From: Streptomyces sp. NBC_01549
GTDB taxonomy: Bacteria > Actinomycetota > Actinomycetes > Streptomycetales > Streptomycetaceae
Length of the DNA stretch: 64,000 nt
Reading direction: 5' to 3'
Assembly: GCF_026339955.1 (NCBI RefSeq)
Contig: NZ_JAPEPW010000001.1
Coordinates: 5,575,001-5,639,000, forward strand
Part shown: positions 25,445 through 33,996 of the stretch, piece after piece
Numbering within the stretch: the stretch's first letter is position 1
Layout of the letters: each line of letters begins with the position of its first letter
Made by a program: the position numbers and the translations under genes
Notes under the pieces: generated by a model
Database searches by the model: none
What the model saw: the letters and a program-made list of their open reading frames with translations, nothing else
Told to the model about the DNA's origin: nothing

Positions 25445-26461
25445 ATGCGCCGACGCGCCTTCCTCGCCACGGCCGGTGCTCTCACGGTCCTCGGTGCGAC
25501 TCCCGCCTTCGCGGGCGGACGCCGGGTGCTGCACGTCTGCCCCGGTGACTCGGTCCAGGCCGCCGTCGACGCGGTGACCGGCGCCGGCTGGACGATCGTC
25601 GTGCACCCGGGCACGTACCGCGAGGTCGTGAACATCCCCGCCGACAAGGTCGGCCTGACACTGCGTGGCGCCACCCGCGACCCGCGCGACGCCGTCATCG
25701 TCTTCGACCGCGCCAACGGGACCCGGAAGCCGGACGGCTCGGGGACGTACGGCACCGCGGGCTCCGCCACCTTCACCTCGGCGGCGCGGGGGCTCACGGT
25801 GCACGGGCTGACGCTCGCCAACGACTGGCTGCGCGCGGACCACCCGGACATCACCGGGACGCAGGCGGTGGCGGCGTACGTCACCGGGGACCGCTCGTCC
25901 TTCACCCGCGTCCGTCTGGTGGCACACCAGGACACCCTGTTCGCGGACACGACGGCCCTGACCGCCTTCGACCGCCAGTACTACCGCGACTGCTACATCG
26001 AGGGCGACGTCGACTTCGTCTTCGGGCGGGCCACCGCCGTCTTCGAGCGCTGCCACTTCCACACCCTCGACCGGGACGTCGCTTTCAAGCCCGAGGGGAT
26101 GGTCTTCGCGCCCTCCACGGCCCGCGCCAACCCGCACGGCTTCCTGGCGGTCCGCAGCCGGGTCACCTCCGGCGCGGAGGACGGGGCGTACAAGATCGCG
26201 CGGCCGTGGGTGCCGTCGTACGAGACGACGGCCTGGCCGTCCCTGGTCGTACGGGAGACGGAACTCGGCCCCGGCATCGACGCGGTGGCGCCCTACGTCG
26301 ACATGCGCGCGGCCTACCCCTGGCAGTCCATGCGCTTTCGCGAGTACCGCGACACCGGTCCCGGCGCGGAGATCACCGTCCCGGAGAACCGTCCCCAGCT
26401 CACGGACACGGAAGCCGCGTCGCACACGCGTGCGGTGTATCTCGGCGACTGGCGCCCGTGA
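25445..26461 (+). CDS. secreted pectinesterase (CE8), second copy
   Basis: 338 residues with signal peptide RRRAFLATAGALTVLGATPAFA. The catalytic motifs are the same as in the upstream gene (GTQAVAAYVTGD, AHQDTLFAD, GDVDFVFGRA, IARPWVP). The two proteins are clearly tandem duplicates that have diverged. Differences in the N-terminus and loops may give different preferences for pectin methylation patterns (inference). The ATG lies two bases after the previous stop. Confidence 0.92.
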   Translation: MRRRAFLATAGALTVLGATPAFAGGRRVLHVCPGDSVQAAVDAVTGAGWTIVVHPGTYREVVNIPADKVGLTLRGATRDPRDAVIVFDRANGTRKPDGSGTYGTAGSATFTSAARGLTVHGLTLANDWLRADHPDITGTQAVAAYVTGDRSSFTRVRLVAHQDTLFADTTALTAFDRQYYRDCYIEGDVDFVFGRATAVFERCHFHTLDRDVAFKPEGMVFAPSTARANPHGFLAVRSRVTSGAEDGAYKIARPWVPSYETTAWPSLVVRETELGPGIDAVAPYVDMRAAYPWQSMRFREYRDTGPGAEITVPENRPQLTDTEAASHTRAVYLGDWRP

Positions 26462-26523
26462 TGTCCCCGCACCGACCACCGCGGTAGCTCCACCCACCCG
26501 CATCGACGAAAGGACCGCACTCC

Positions 26524-27636
26524 ATGTCTCGTCGAACCGCTCTCGCTCTGGGCGCCACCCTGGCGCTCGGCGCCGGACTAGCCGTTCTGCCCACCCAGGC
26601 CCAGGCGGCGACCGTCGTCGTCAGCACCACGGCCGACCTCACCAGCGCCATCAAGAACGCCACCGCCGGCACCGTCATCCAGGTGCGCGCCGGCACGTAC
26701 CACCCGACGGCCACCCTCCAGTCGACCGCCAACGGCACCTCGTCGAGCCCCGTCACCCTCCAGGCGTACGGCTCGGAGACGGTGAAGATCGACGGCTCGT
26801 CGCTGCCCGCCGGGGACTGGATCTTCAAGCTGACCGCCGACTACTGGAACGTCTCCAACCTCACCTTCCAGAACTCCCCGGACAGCGCGGTCGTCTGCCA
26901 GTCCTGCACCGGCACGAACTGGAACAACATCAAGACCATCAACGGCGGCGACTCCGGCTTCACGCTCACGGGTGACGGCACCGTCAACAACACGGTCAAG
27001 AACCTCGACTCGTACGGCAACTACGACGCCGCCACCCATGGCGAGAACGCGGACGGCGTCGCGGTGAAGTTCGGCTCGGGCACCGGCAACCTGATCACCG
27101 GCGCCCGCCTGTACAACAACTCGGACGACGGCATCGACTTCTGGTCCTTCTCGTCGCCCGTCACCGTCGAGCACACCTGGTCCTTCGGCAACGGGAAGAA
27201 CCGCTGGGGCGACTCGGCCTTCGCGGGCGACGGCAACGGCTACAAACTGGGCGGCGACGGCGAGGTCGTCGCGCACGTCGTCAACAACTCCGCCGCCTGG
27301 GACGACGCGGGCAACGGCTTCACCGAGAACTCCAACACCGGCTCGATCGTGATCAACCGCACCACCGCGTACGCCAACGGCAAGTACGGCTACTACTTCG
27401 CCACCAGCTCCGCGAAGCTCGGCAAGAACCTGGCCGTCGGCAACGGTAGCGCGGCCATCTCCAAGGGCTCCTCGGTCACGTCCTCCGGCAACAACTGGGA
27501 CTCGGGCATCTCCACCCCGTCCTTCGTCTCCACGGACGCGTCGACGACGTACAACTCCCGCAAGTCCGACGGCTCACTGCCCGCGACGACGTTCCTGACG
27601 ACGGGCAGCACGACGATCGGCGCCACGATGAACTAG
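26524..27636 (+). CDS. secreted PL9-like pectate lyase (beta-helix), first paralog
   Basis: 370 residues. The signal peptide ends at QAQAA, then a right-handed beta-helix. Motifs typical of PL9 pectate lyases are VIQVRAGTY, HGENADGVAVKFGSGTGN, LYNNSDDGIDFWSF and NGNGYKLGG-like. It closely resembles the protein at 31819-32976, including the C-terminal LPATTFLTTGSTTIG. It probably cleaves polygalacturonate or rhamnogalacturonan. It is downstream of the CE8 pair and ends at a strong bidirectional terminator. Confidence 0.85.
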   Translation: MSRRTALALGATLALGAGLAVLPTQAQAATVVVSTTADLTSAIKNATAGTVIQVRAGTYHPTATLQSTANGTSSSPVTLQAYGSETVKIDGSSLPAGDWIFKLTADYWNVSNLTFQNSPDSAVVCQSCTGTNWNNIKTINGGDSGFTLTGDGTVNNTVKNLDSYGNYDAATHGENADGVAVKFGSGTGNLITGARLYNNSDDGIDFWSFSSPVTVEHTWSFGNGKNRWGDSAFAGDGNGYKLGGDGEVVAHVVNNSAAWDDAGNGFTENSNTGSIVINRTTAYANGKYGYYFATSSAKLGKNLAVGNGSAAISKGSSVTSSGNNWDSGISTPSFVSTDASTTYNSRKSDGSLPATTFLTTGSTTIGATMN

Positions 27637-27653
27637 CTCTCGGCAACCGTTCC

Positions 27654-27688
27654 GTGCGGGAAGCGGCAGGACCGACCGCTTCCCGCAC
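27654..27688. terminator. bidirectional hairpin terminator
   Basis: A perfect 13-bp stem GTGCGGGAAGCGG / CCGCTTCCCGCAC with a 9-base loop between two convergent genes (PL9 on plus, small membrane protein on minus). Confidence 0.8.
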
Positions 27689-27704
27689 CTACGCCGACGC
27701 GTTC

Positions 27705-27992
27705 TCAGCCCAAGTGCCACAGGGCGTACGCCACCACGCACAGGATCCCACCGGCGAACGCCATCAGCGCACCCAGGAGCCGGAGATAGCCAGGGGTCGC
27801 GAAAAGCGTGGGCGACCCACCCAGGCGCCCCATCGCCGCCCAGCTCTCCTCGTTCTTACGGCGAATCCGCTCGGAGCGCCGGGTGGTGATCCCCCGCACG
27901 TCGAACGCCCAGCTCACCCCGCACCAGAGGGCGACCAGGCCGCCCAGCAGGAACACGGCGAGGAGGACCGGCGAGGGGCCGTGCGGGTTCAC
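27705..27992 (-). CDS. small membrane protein of unknown function
   Basis: 95 residues from GTG 27992, which overlaps the stop of the upstream gene (GTGA). Two hydrophobic helices (VLLAVFLLGGLVALWCGVSW and LLGALMAFAGGILCVVAYAL) flank a basic cytoplasmic stretch (TTRRSERIRRKNEESW). The topology suggests a hairpin membrane protein. No family was recognised. It forms a two-gene unit with the soluble protein upstream. Confidence 0.65.
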   Translation of the reverse strand: MNPHGPSPVLLAVFLLGGLVALWCGVSWAFDVRGITTRRSERIRRKNEESWAAMGRLGGSPTLFATPGYLRLLGALMAFAGGILCVVAYALWHLG

Positions 27993-28486
27993 CGGATCGT
28001 CACGAAACCCACGACGGGGCCGTCCTCCGTCGCGGAGGCCACGACGGCGAAGGCACGGTCGGGGAACGTCTCGCTCAGGCACCGGCGCCAGGAAACCGCG
28101 ATCTCCTCCGCCAGGGCGAGGCCGCCGGCCTCGGACTCGCTGTCTTCCGGAATGTCGATGTACTCCCACAGCCGGAATTCGTTCAACGTGGCCTCGATCG
28201 ATGTGGCGTCACCCTGCAACTGGTCCTGCCAGATGCGGAAGTTCGCCGGATCGTAGACACGGTCCCAGAGCACGCAGCTCTCGATCTCCACGAACCGCGG
28301 TATGAAAACCCGGGCGAGGGCGGCCCATTCGCAGCGGCTCTCCCCGTCCGACGCATCGTTCGCATGTGCGTTCCGACCCTGGGAGAGCCGGTTCAAGAGA
28401 AGGTCAAGTCGGCGCCACCTGCGGGCAATGAATCCGGGGAGAGGTCGTCCGTGAGTGAGGTCTCGATCGGATAAAGCCTCTCGCAT
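27989..28486 (-). CDS. hypothetical soluble protein
   Basis: 165 residues, not recognised. It has a basic N-terminus (FIARRWRRLDLLLNRLSQG) and a mixed acidic centre (RVYDPANFRIWQDQLQGD, EYIDIPEDSESEAGG), no signal peptide and no membrane helix. It is coupled to the membrane protein downstream. Base composition is slightly lower in GC than the flanking pectinolytic genes, and the pair breaks the run of secreted enzymes, so it may be an inserted unit. Confidence 0.6.
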   Translation of the reverse strand: MREALSDRDLTHGRPLPGFIARRWRRLDLLLNRLSQGRNAHANDASDGESRCEWAALARVFIPRFVEIESCVLWDRVYDPANFRIWQDQLQGDATSIEATLNEFRLWEYIDIPEDSESEAGGLALAEEIAVSWRRCLSETFPDRAFAVVASATEDGPVVGFVTIR

Positions 28487-28565
28487 GGCATGCGTGATGC
28501 GCGTAGACAGTTCCTGACCTGGTCCGGAATGACCTGGTCACCCATCACTCAGATCCGGAGAATCC

Positions 28566-29360
28566 ATGCGGAAATCCCTCAGAGCGGCAGCCATCGCTGC
28601 CGCTTGTGCCGTCGCCGGTGGCGCCCTCTACGGCACGGGCGTCGCCACGGCCGGCCAGTCGACGGCCAACTCGACTCACGAGCCCTACAACATCGGGCTC
28701 CTGGTCAAGGACATCGACACTTACTACGGCACCACGCTCGACAGCAACGGCGTGTACCAGGCGTCCAAGGACAGCCAGTACGCCAAGGACCTGTCGCGCC
28801 TGGAGTCGGACGCCAAGCGTTACATCGACAAGGCGGCGCACAAGGCGAAGCACCGGGGTCAGAAGCCCGCCGTCGTCTTCGACATCGACGACACGCTGCT
28901 GCTGTCCCTCGACTACGAGAAGAAGACCAACTACACGTACAACTCGGCCTCCTGGGCGGCGTACGTGGCGCAGGCCGACCGTCCGGCCGTCTTCGGCACC
29001 CCGGAACTCGTCGCGTACGCCAAGTCCAAGGGCGTCGAGGTCTTCTACAACTCGGGCCTGAAGGAGTCGCAGCGCGTCGACGCGGTCGCGAACCTGAAGA
29101 AGGTCGGCGCCGACATCAACCTCGACGCCGCCCACATGTTCCTCAAGGACGCGGCCAACCCGCCGGCCTACCTGAGCGCCTGCGCCACGGCCGCCGCCTG
29201 GAACTGCACCACCGTGCAGTACAAGTCCGGCACCCGTAAGCACATCGAGTCCCTCGGGTACGACATCGTCGCCAACGTCGGCGACCAGTACTCCGACCTC
29301 GACGGCGGCTACGCCGACAAGACGTTCAAGGTCCCGAACCCGACGTACTTCGTCAGCTAG
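28566..29360 (+). CDS. secreted HAD-family acid phosphatase (class B/IIIB type)
   Basis: 264 residues. The signal peptide ends around ATAGQ. The HAD nucleophile motif is VVFDIDDTLLLSLDYEKK (DxDDT), with a threonine/serine motif in EVFYNSG, Lys in RKHIESLGY and the acidic motif NVGDQYSDLDGG. It should hydrolyse phosphomonoesters outside the cell. It converges with the double GH43 gene with only three bases between stops. No link to pectin breakdown is evident. Confidence 0.88.
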   Translation: MRKSLRAAAIAAACAVAGGALYGTGVATAGQSTANSTHEPYNIGLLVKDIDTYYGTTLDSNGVYQASKDSQYAKDLSRLESDAKRYIDKAAHKAKHRGQKPAVVFDIDDTLLLSLDYEKKTNYTYNSASWAAYVAQADRPAVFGTPELVAYAKSKGVEVFYNSGLKESQRVDAVANLKKVGADINLDAAHMFLKDAANPPAYLSACATAAAWNCTTVQYKSGTRKHIESLGYDIVANVGDQYSDLDGGYADKTFKVPNPTYFVS

Positions 29361-29363
29361 TAC

Positions 29364-31583
29364 TCAGTACTCGGTCCGCACGGGGCGGATCGACCCCAGG
29401 GTCGGCACTACCGGTTCGATCGATCCGTCGGCCGCGAACTCCATGCGGTCGATGGTGGTCTCCCGGTGCGTGCCGTCCCCGCCCGCCTTCCCGGGGCCGT
29501 TCAGGGCGAACCGGTGGTAGACGATGTACCAGTCGTCGGTGCCGGGGACGTTCACCACGGAGTGGTGTCCGGTGCCCTTGATGCCGTACTCCGGGCGCTT
29601 GGACAGGATCGTGCCCCGCTTGGTCCACGGACCGAGCGGGGACGGTCCGGTCGCGTAGGCGACGTGGTAGTCCTCGCTGCGGGTGTCGTCCTCGGACCAC
29701 ATGAAGTAGTACGTGCCCTGCCGCTTGACGACGAAGGATCCCTCACGGAAGTCGGGCTGCGTGGTGTCCCGCACCTTCGAGGCGTCGAACGACACCATGT
29801 CGGCGTTCAGCGGCACCACGTACCCGTGGCCGTTGCCCCAGTAGAGGTACGACTGACCGTCGTCGTCCGTGAACACCGCCGGGTCGATCATCTGGCCGGT
29901 CAACCGGCCCTTGGCGACCAGGGGTTTGCCCAGGGCGTCCTTGAAGGGACCGGCCGGGGAGTCGGCCACCGCCACGCCGATCTGCTGCTCGGCACAGAAG
30001 TAGAAGTAGTACTTGCCGTCGCGTTCGGCGATCGCCGGGGCCCAGGCGTTCTTGTCCGCCCAGGACACATCGGGTCCCAGGTCCAGGATCACACCGTGGT
30101 CCTTCCAGTGGACCAGGTCCTTCGACGAGTACGCCTTGAAGCTCGTCCCGCTCCAGCCCGCGTAGCCGTCCGTCGTCGGATAGATCCAGTACTGGCCGTC
30201 CAGGTAGTGGACGTCCGGGTCGGCGTTGAGGCCGGGCAGGACCGGGCTGCGGGTGGGTACCGCCTCCACCGTCCAGGTCCGGCTCGTCCCGTCCGGGGCC
30301 GTCACGGTGTACGTGCGCGGGGTGCGGAAGTCCCGGTGTGTGCCCGAGGCCGGGCTGATCTTCGCGCCCGCGCCGACCGCGAGGGCGGGGGCCAGGTGCC
30401 TGAGGTCCGCGTCCGGCTTCATCGGCAGGACGACCTTCGAGGCCGACTCGGTGACGATCGCGTACCCGTTCTGGCCCTTCGCGGTCGCGTCCACGACCGA
30501 CGTGCCGGTCACCGGGTAGGCGGCCAGCAGGCGGTCGTACTCCGCCTGGGTCACGGGCATCACCGTGCCGTGCCGGGGGCTCGCGGGCAGCTGGTAGTTC
30601 GTCGACATGGTCCACTTGCCCGAGTCGAGGTCGGTCGTCTCGAAGGGGACGTAACCGCGGCTGCCGTACTCGTCGATGAACAGGTACCACTTGTTCTCGG
30701 TGTTGGACTTGAAGACCGTCGGGCCCTCGCCGCGGTCGATCGAGCCGCTGCCGATGCAGTCCGAGACGAAGTCGTACGTGGTGCTGGTCAGCGAGGTCGA
30801 CTTCTCGCCGGTGATGAACTTCGAGCAGGGGCTGGAGGAGCTGGGATCGCGCTCGTCCTTGGTGTAGCGGTAGTAACTGCCCTTGTTCTTGATGACCGTC
30901 GAGTCGATCACTGAGTAGCCCGGGTCGTCCCAGACCTTCGGTTCGCTGAAGGTGCGGAAGTCCTTCGTGGTGGCGTACAGCATCTTGTTGTACGTCGATC
31001 CGGTGTGGTCCGGGTCGTCGTCGGCGTACAGCTTGGACGCCCAGAAGACGACGTACTCACCGAGTGAGTCGTCCCAGTAGGCCTCCGGCGCCCAGGTGTT
31101 GCCCGCGTTGTCGGGGGCGACCTTCACCAGGCGCTGGTCGGTCCAGTGCACCAGGTCGGTGGACTCCCAGATCATGATGGATCTGCTGCCGTGCCGCTGC
31201 ACGTAGTCCCAGGTGCCGCTGGAGTTCTGGTACATCTTCAGGTCGGTGGCGATGAGGAAGAACTTGTCGCCCTTGGGGGAGCGGATCACGAACGGGTCGC
31301 GCAGACCCTTCTCACCGATGGTGGAGGTCAGGACGGGCCGGCCCGCGTTCAACTCCCGCCAGTGCAACGGGTCGTTGCCGCGGCTGAGGGCGTAGCGGAT
31401 CTGCTCGCCGTCGGCGGTGCCCTCGCCGGTGAAGTAGGCGAAGAGATAGCCGGCGTACTTGGGTTCGTTCACGTGCGGTGCTCCCGAAGGTGACGGTGAC
31501 GCGGGGCTCGGTGGGGCGGCCGGCAGGCCCAGGAGGAGCGCGAGGACGGGGATCAGGAGCGCGCGGGCGGTGCGGCGTCGCAT
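29364..31583 (-). CDS. secreted double-domain glycoside hydrolase family 43
   Basis: 739 residues with signal peptide (ALLIPVLALLLGLPAAPPSPA). The N-terminal GH43-type propeller (about 40-390) starts YLFAYFTGEGT and keeps candidate acids RDPFVIRS, VIDSTVIKN and GEGPTVFKS. A linker immunoglobulin-like domain (about 395-460; TYTVTAPDGTSRTWTVEAV) follows. The C-terminal GH43 (about 470-739) has Asp in LNADPDVHYLDG, Asp in MIDPAVFTDDDG and Glu in REGSFVVKRQG. Probably an arabinofuranosidase/arabinanase trimming pectin side chains. ATG 31583 follows AGGA; an upstream in-frame ATG has no support. Confidence 0.87.
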   Translation of the reverse strand: MRRRTARALLIPVLALLLGLPAAPPSPASPSPSGAPHVNEPKYAGYLFAYFTGEGTADGEQIRYALSRGNDPLHWRELNAGRPVLTSTIGEKGLRDPFVIRSPKGDKFFLIATDLKMYQNSSGTWDYVQRHGSRSIMIWESTDLVHWTDQRLVKVAPDNAGNTWAPEAYWDDSLGEYVVFWASKLYADDDPDHTGSTYNKMLYATTKDFRTFSEPKVWDDPGYSVIDSTVIKNKGSYYRYTKDERDPSSSSPCSKFITGEKSTSLTSTTYDFVSDCIGSGSIDRGEGPTVFKSNTENKWYLFIDEYGSRGYVPFETTDLDSGKWTMSTNYQLPASPRHGTVMPVTQAEYDRLLAAYPVTGTSVVDATAKGQNGYAIVTESASKVVLPMKPDADLRHLAPALAVGAGAKISPASGTHRDFRTPRTYTVTAPDGTSRTWTVEAVPTRSPVLPGLNADPDVHYLDGQYWIYPTTDGYAGWSGTSFKAYSSKDLVHWKDHGVILDLGPDVSWADKNAWAPAIAERDGKYYFYFCAEQQIGVAVADSPAGPFKDALGKPLVAKGRLTGQMIDPAVFTDDDGQSYLYWGNGHGYVVPLNADMVSFDASKVRDTTQPDFREGSFVVKRQGTYYFMWSEDDTRSEDYHVAYATGPSPLGPWTKRGTILSKRPEYGIKGTGHHSVVNVPGTDDWYIVYHRFALNGPGKAGGDGTHRETTIDRMEFAADGSIEPVVPTLGSIRPVRTEY

Positions 31584-31617
31584 GACACATCCTGTCGGAG
31601 TCTGGTGGATTCTGTGG

Positions 31618-31630
31618 GGGAAGCGCTCTC
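31618..31630. promoter_or_regulatory. LacI-type operator-like site GGGAAGCGCTCTC
   Basis: A partial palindrome around AGCGCT in the divergent region between the GH43 gene (31583) and the PL9 paralog (31819). It shares the AAGCGCT core with the two sites upstream of the ABC transporter operon at 14.5 kb. Confidence 0.4.
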
Positions 31631-31686
31631 GGAGTGTTGCCAGTGGGGGACAGCGCGTCAATTGATGAAGGCGGCACGACGGCCAG

Positions 31687-31697
31687 CGAAAGTTTCG
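31687..31697. promoter_or_regulatory. CGAAA-N-TTTCG inverted repeat
   Basis: A perfect 5+5 inverted repeat CGAAAGTTTCG in the divergent GH43/PL9 region, at an operator-like distance from both genes. A GAAA-N-TTTC element of this form has been described upstream of actinomycete xylanase genes; a role here is inference. Confidence 0.45.
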
Positions 31698-31753
31698 ACC
31701 TCTTTCGTGAGCCCTCGGCAACTTTTCCCGCCACGGCGGCGACCAGGCAGTAG

Positions 31754-31785
31754 AAGCGGGCCGGGGCGGCCCCTCCGGCCCGCTT
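31754..31785 (+). promoter_or_regulatory. leader hairpin upstream of the PL9 paralog
   Basis: A perfect 11-bp stem AAGCGGGCCGG / CCGGCCCGCTT with a 10-base loop, ending 17 bases before the ribosome binding site of the gene at 31819. The gene on the other side is divergent, so it is not an ordinary terminator of an upstream gene. Confidence 0.45.
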
Positions 31786-31818
31786 CGTCTCCCGTCCCCC
31801 TAGGAAAGGAACGCCCCC

Positions 31819-32976
31819 GTGCTTGTGAGCACCGGACGCCACCGCAGGACTCGTACGCTCTCGATCGCCGCCGCGGTGGCCGTCGCCGCGGGGGCGGGTG
31901 GCGTCTACCTCGGCCTCGCGAACAACGGCTCGGCGCAGGCCGCCGCCACCACGGTCACCGTCTCCACCACCGCGCAGCTCCAGACGGCCGTCGCCGACGC
32001 CGCCGCGGGTACGACCATCCAGGTGCGCGGCGGCACGTACTACCCGACGGCCACGCTGAAGTCGACCGCGAACGGCACCGGTTCCACGCGGATCACGCTC
32101 ACCGCGTACGGCAGCGAGAAGGTGAAGATCGACGGTTCCAAGCCGGCCGCCGGTTCCTGGCTGGCCGGGATCTACGGCGACTACTGGACCGTCCAGAACC
32201 TCACCTGGCAGAACTCGCCCGCCCAGGGCTTCGTCGCCACCTCCTCCGTCGGCGGCGTCTTCAAGAACCTCGTCACCGCGAACAACGGCGACTCGGGCTT
32301 CACGCTGCGCGGCGACGGAACGACCGACAACCTCGTGCAGAACCTGGACAGTTACGGCAACTACGACGCCGCGAACCACGGGCAGAACGCCGACGGCATC
32401 GCCATCAAGTTCGGCTCCGGCACCGGCAACAAGGTCACCGGCGCGCGCCTCTACAACAACGCGGACGACGGCCTCGACCTCTGGCAGTTCTCCTCGCCGA
32501 TCACCATCGAGCACTCGTGGTCGTACGGCAACGGCAAGAACCGCTGGAACGACTCCGCCTTCGAGGGCAACGGCAACGGCTTCAAGCTCGGCGGCGGCGG
32601 GGCCTCGGTCGCTCACGTCGTGAACAACGACGCGGCCTGGGACAACGCGGGCAACGGCTTCACCGAGAACTCCAACACCGGTGCCATCGTCCTCAACCGC
32701 AACACCGCCTACGCCAACACCGAGGCGGGCTTCTTCTTCGCGACGGGCAAGGCGCGCCTGGCCAGGAACCTCGCGGTGAGCAACAAGGGCGGCCTGGACA
32801 AGCTCGGCTCCGCCACGGTCTCCGCGGCCAACAACTGGGACAGCGGCACCTCGACGCCGTCCTTCAGGTCGACGGACGCGACCACGGCGTACGGCGCCCG
32901 CTCGTCGAGCGGTTCGCTGCCCGCGACAACGTTCCTGACGACGGGCTCGACGACCATCGGCTCGACCATGAACTGA
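31819..32976 (+). CDS. secreted PL9-like pectate lyase (beta-helix), second paralog
   Basis: 385 residues from GTG 31819 with GAAAGGA eight bases before. A signal or anchor segment (RTLSIAAAVAVAAGAGGVYLG) leads into a beta-helix with the same blocks as the first paralog (TIQVRGGTYYPTATLKSTA, HGQNADGIAIKFGSGTGN, DDGLDLWQFSSPITIEHSW). The C-terminus SGSLPATTFLTTGSTTIG is shared with the 26.5-kb copy. It is divergent from the GH43 gene and likely co-regulated with it. Confidence 0.85.
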   Translation: MLVSTGRHRRTRTLSIAAAVAVAAGAGGVYLGLANNGSAQAAATTVTVSTTAQLQTAVADAAAGTTIQVRGGTYYPTATLKSTANGTGSTRITLTAYGSEKVKIDGSKPAAGSWLAGIYGDYWTVQNLTWQNSPAQGFVATSSVGGVFKNLVTANNGDSGFTLRGDGTTDNLVQNLDSYGNYDAANHGQNADGIAIKFGSGTGNKVTGARLYNNADDGLDLWQFSSPITIEHSWSYGNGKNRWNDSAFEGNGNGFKLGGGGASVAHVVNNDAAWDNAGNGFTENSNTGAIVLNRNTAYANTEAGFFFATGKARLARNLAVSNKGGLDKLGSATVSAANNWDSGTSTPSFRSTDATTAYGARSSSGSLPATTFLTTGSTTIGSTMN

Positions 32977-32992
32977 GGCACGAGGAAAGAAG

Positions 32993-33024
32993 ACGCCCCC
33001 GCCGGTCGTCACCGGCGGGGGCGT
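32993..33024. terminator. bidirectional hairpin terminator
   Basis: A strong stem ACGCCCCCGCCGGT / ACCGGCGGGGGCGT with a short CGTC loop, followed by TCCTCT on the plus strand, between the convergent PL9 and PL3 genes. Confidence 0.8.
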
Positions 33025-33066
33025 TCCTCTGTCTGGCTCCGAGGGGGGCTCAGGCCAGCAGATCCC

Positions 33067-33897
33067 TTACTTGTACGTGACGTCAGATGACGTGAACCTG
33101 CAGAAGGTTCCGTCCGCGCCGGTGCCGAGCTCGGTGGGCTCCTTACCGGTGCTGTTGCCCTTGAAGCGCACGCAGGTCTTGAGCTTCTTCTTCGTGTCGC
33201 CGGTGACACGGATCTTCGACAGCGTCGCCGTGTCGCCGAAGTTGGAGTTGATGCCGACCAGCGCCTTGCCCGGGGCGGTCGCGTCGATGTCGCTGAGCAC
33301 GATCGTGCGCTTGTACTGCGTCTTGCAGTTGCCGCAGGAGCGCGCCAGCTTGCCGAAGTTCTCCACGTGGAAGCCGCTGATGCTGAGCTTGCCGGCGCCG
33401 TTGAACTGGAACACCTTGTCGGAGGCCTTCTGCGCGCCACCGCCGATGACGGTGTACTGAGCGGACGACGACTTGCCCTTGAAGGTGGCCGCGTCCTCGC
33501 CGACGTCCAGCCACCACACGTTCTGCAGCGTGCAGCTGCCCAGACAGTGGACGCCGTCGGCGGCCGGGGTGCCGATGATGACGTTCTTGAGGACCGCGCC
33601 GTCCTTCAGCTCGAAGACCGGGCCCTGGTTCTCCGACTGGTCGGAGGTGCCGAGAGAGCCGCTGCCGAAGAACTTCGTCAGCTTGCCGTCGTACGTGCCC
33701 GAGACCGAGATCGTCTTCGAGACCGCCTTGCTGCCGTTGGCCGTCGGCCAGACGGAACTCGCGCCCGCCGTGCTCAGCAGCGACGTCGTGACGAGCGCGG
33801 CCCCGGTGATGCCGAGGGCGGTGACGCCACCGATCACGGTCCGCCGCCCGGTGAGGCGACGACGGTGCCGGACGCGCTGTTCAACTCGTGCAGTCAT
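33067..33897 (-). CDS. secreted pectate lyase, polysaccharide lyase family 3
   Basis: 276 residues. An arginine-rich leader (RHRRRLTGRRTVIGG) and hydrophobic segment end near STAGAS. PL3 blocks are GPVFELKDGAVLKNVIIG, GVHCLGSCTLQNVWWLDVGE, DAATFKG, and cysteines in SCGNCKTQYKRT and KTCVRFKG likely forming disulfides. It cleaves polygalacturonate with calcium. It is convergent with the PL9 paralog across a shared terminator. Confidence 0.92.
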   Translation of the reverse strand: MTARVEQRVRHRRRLTGRRTVIGGVTALGITGAALVTTSLLSTAGASSVWPTANGSKAVSKTISVSGTYDGKLTKFFGSGSLGTSDQSENQGPVFELKDGAVLKNVIIGTPAADGVHCLGSCTLQNVWWLDVGEDAATFKGKSSSAQYTVIGGGAQKASDKVFQFNGAGKLSISGFHVENFGKLARSCGNCKTQYKRTIVLSDIDATAPGKALVGINSNFGDTATLSKIRVTGDTKKKLKTCVRFKGNSTGKEPTELGTGADGTFCRFTSSDVTYK

Positions 33898-33996
33898 GAA
33901 GCGGAATTCCTTGCGGGAAGGGGACGTGTTCGTCTCCTGGTCGCCGCGGGTGAGGAAAGGGTTGCCGCCGTCCGCAGGTTTTTTCGAGGGGATTTT

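Noticed and set aside
24255..26461. Frameshift splitting one pectinesterase into two genes
   Set aside because: Both frames have their own signal peptide and a full set of CE8 motifs, so they are tandem duplicates.
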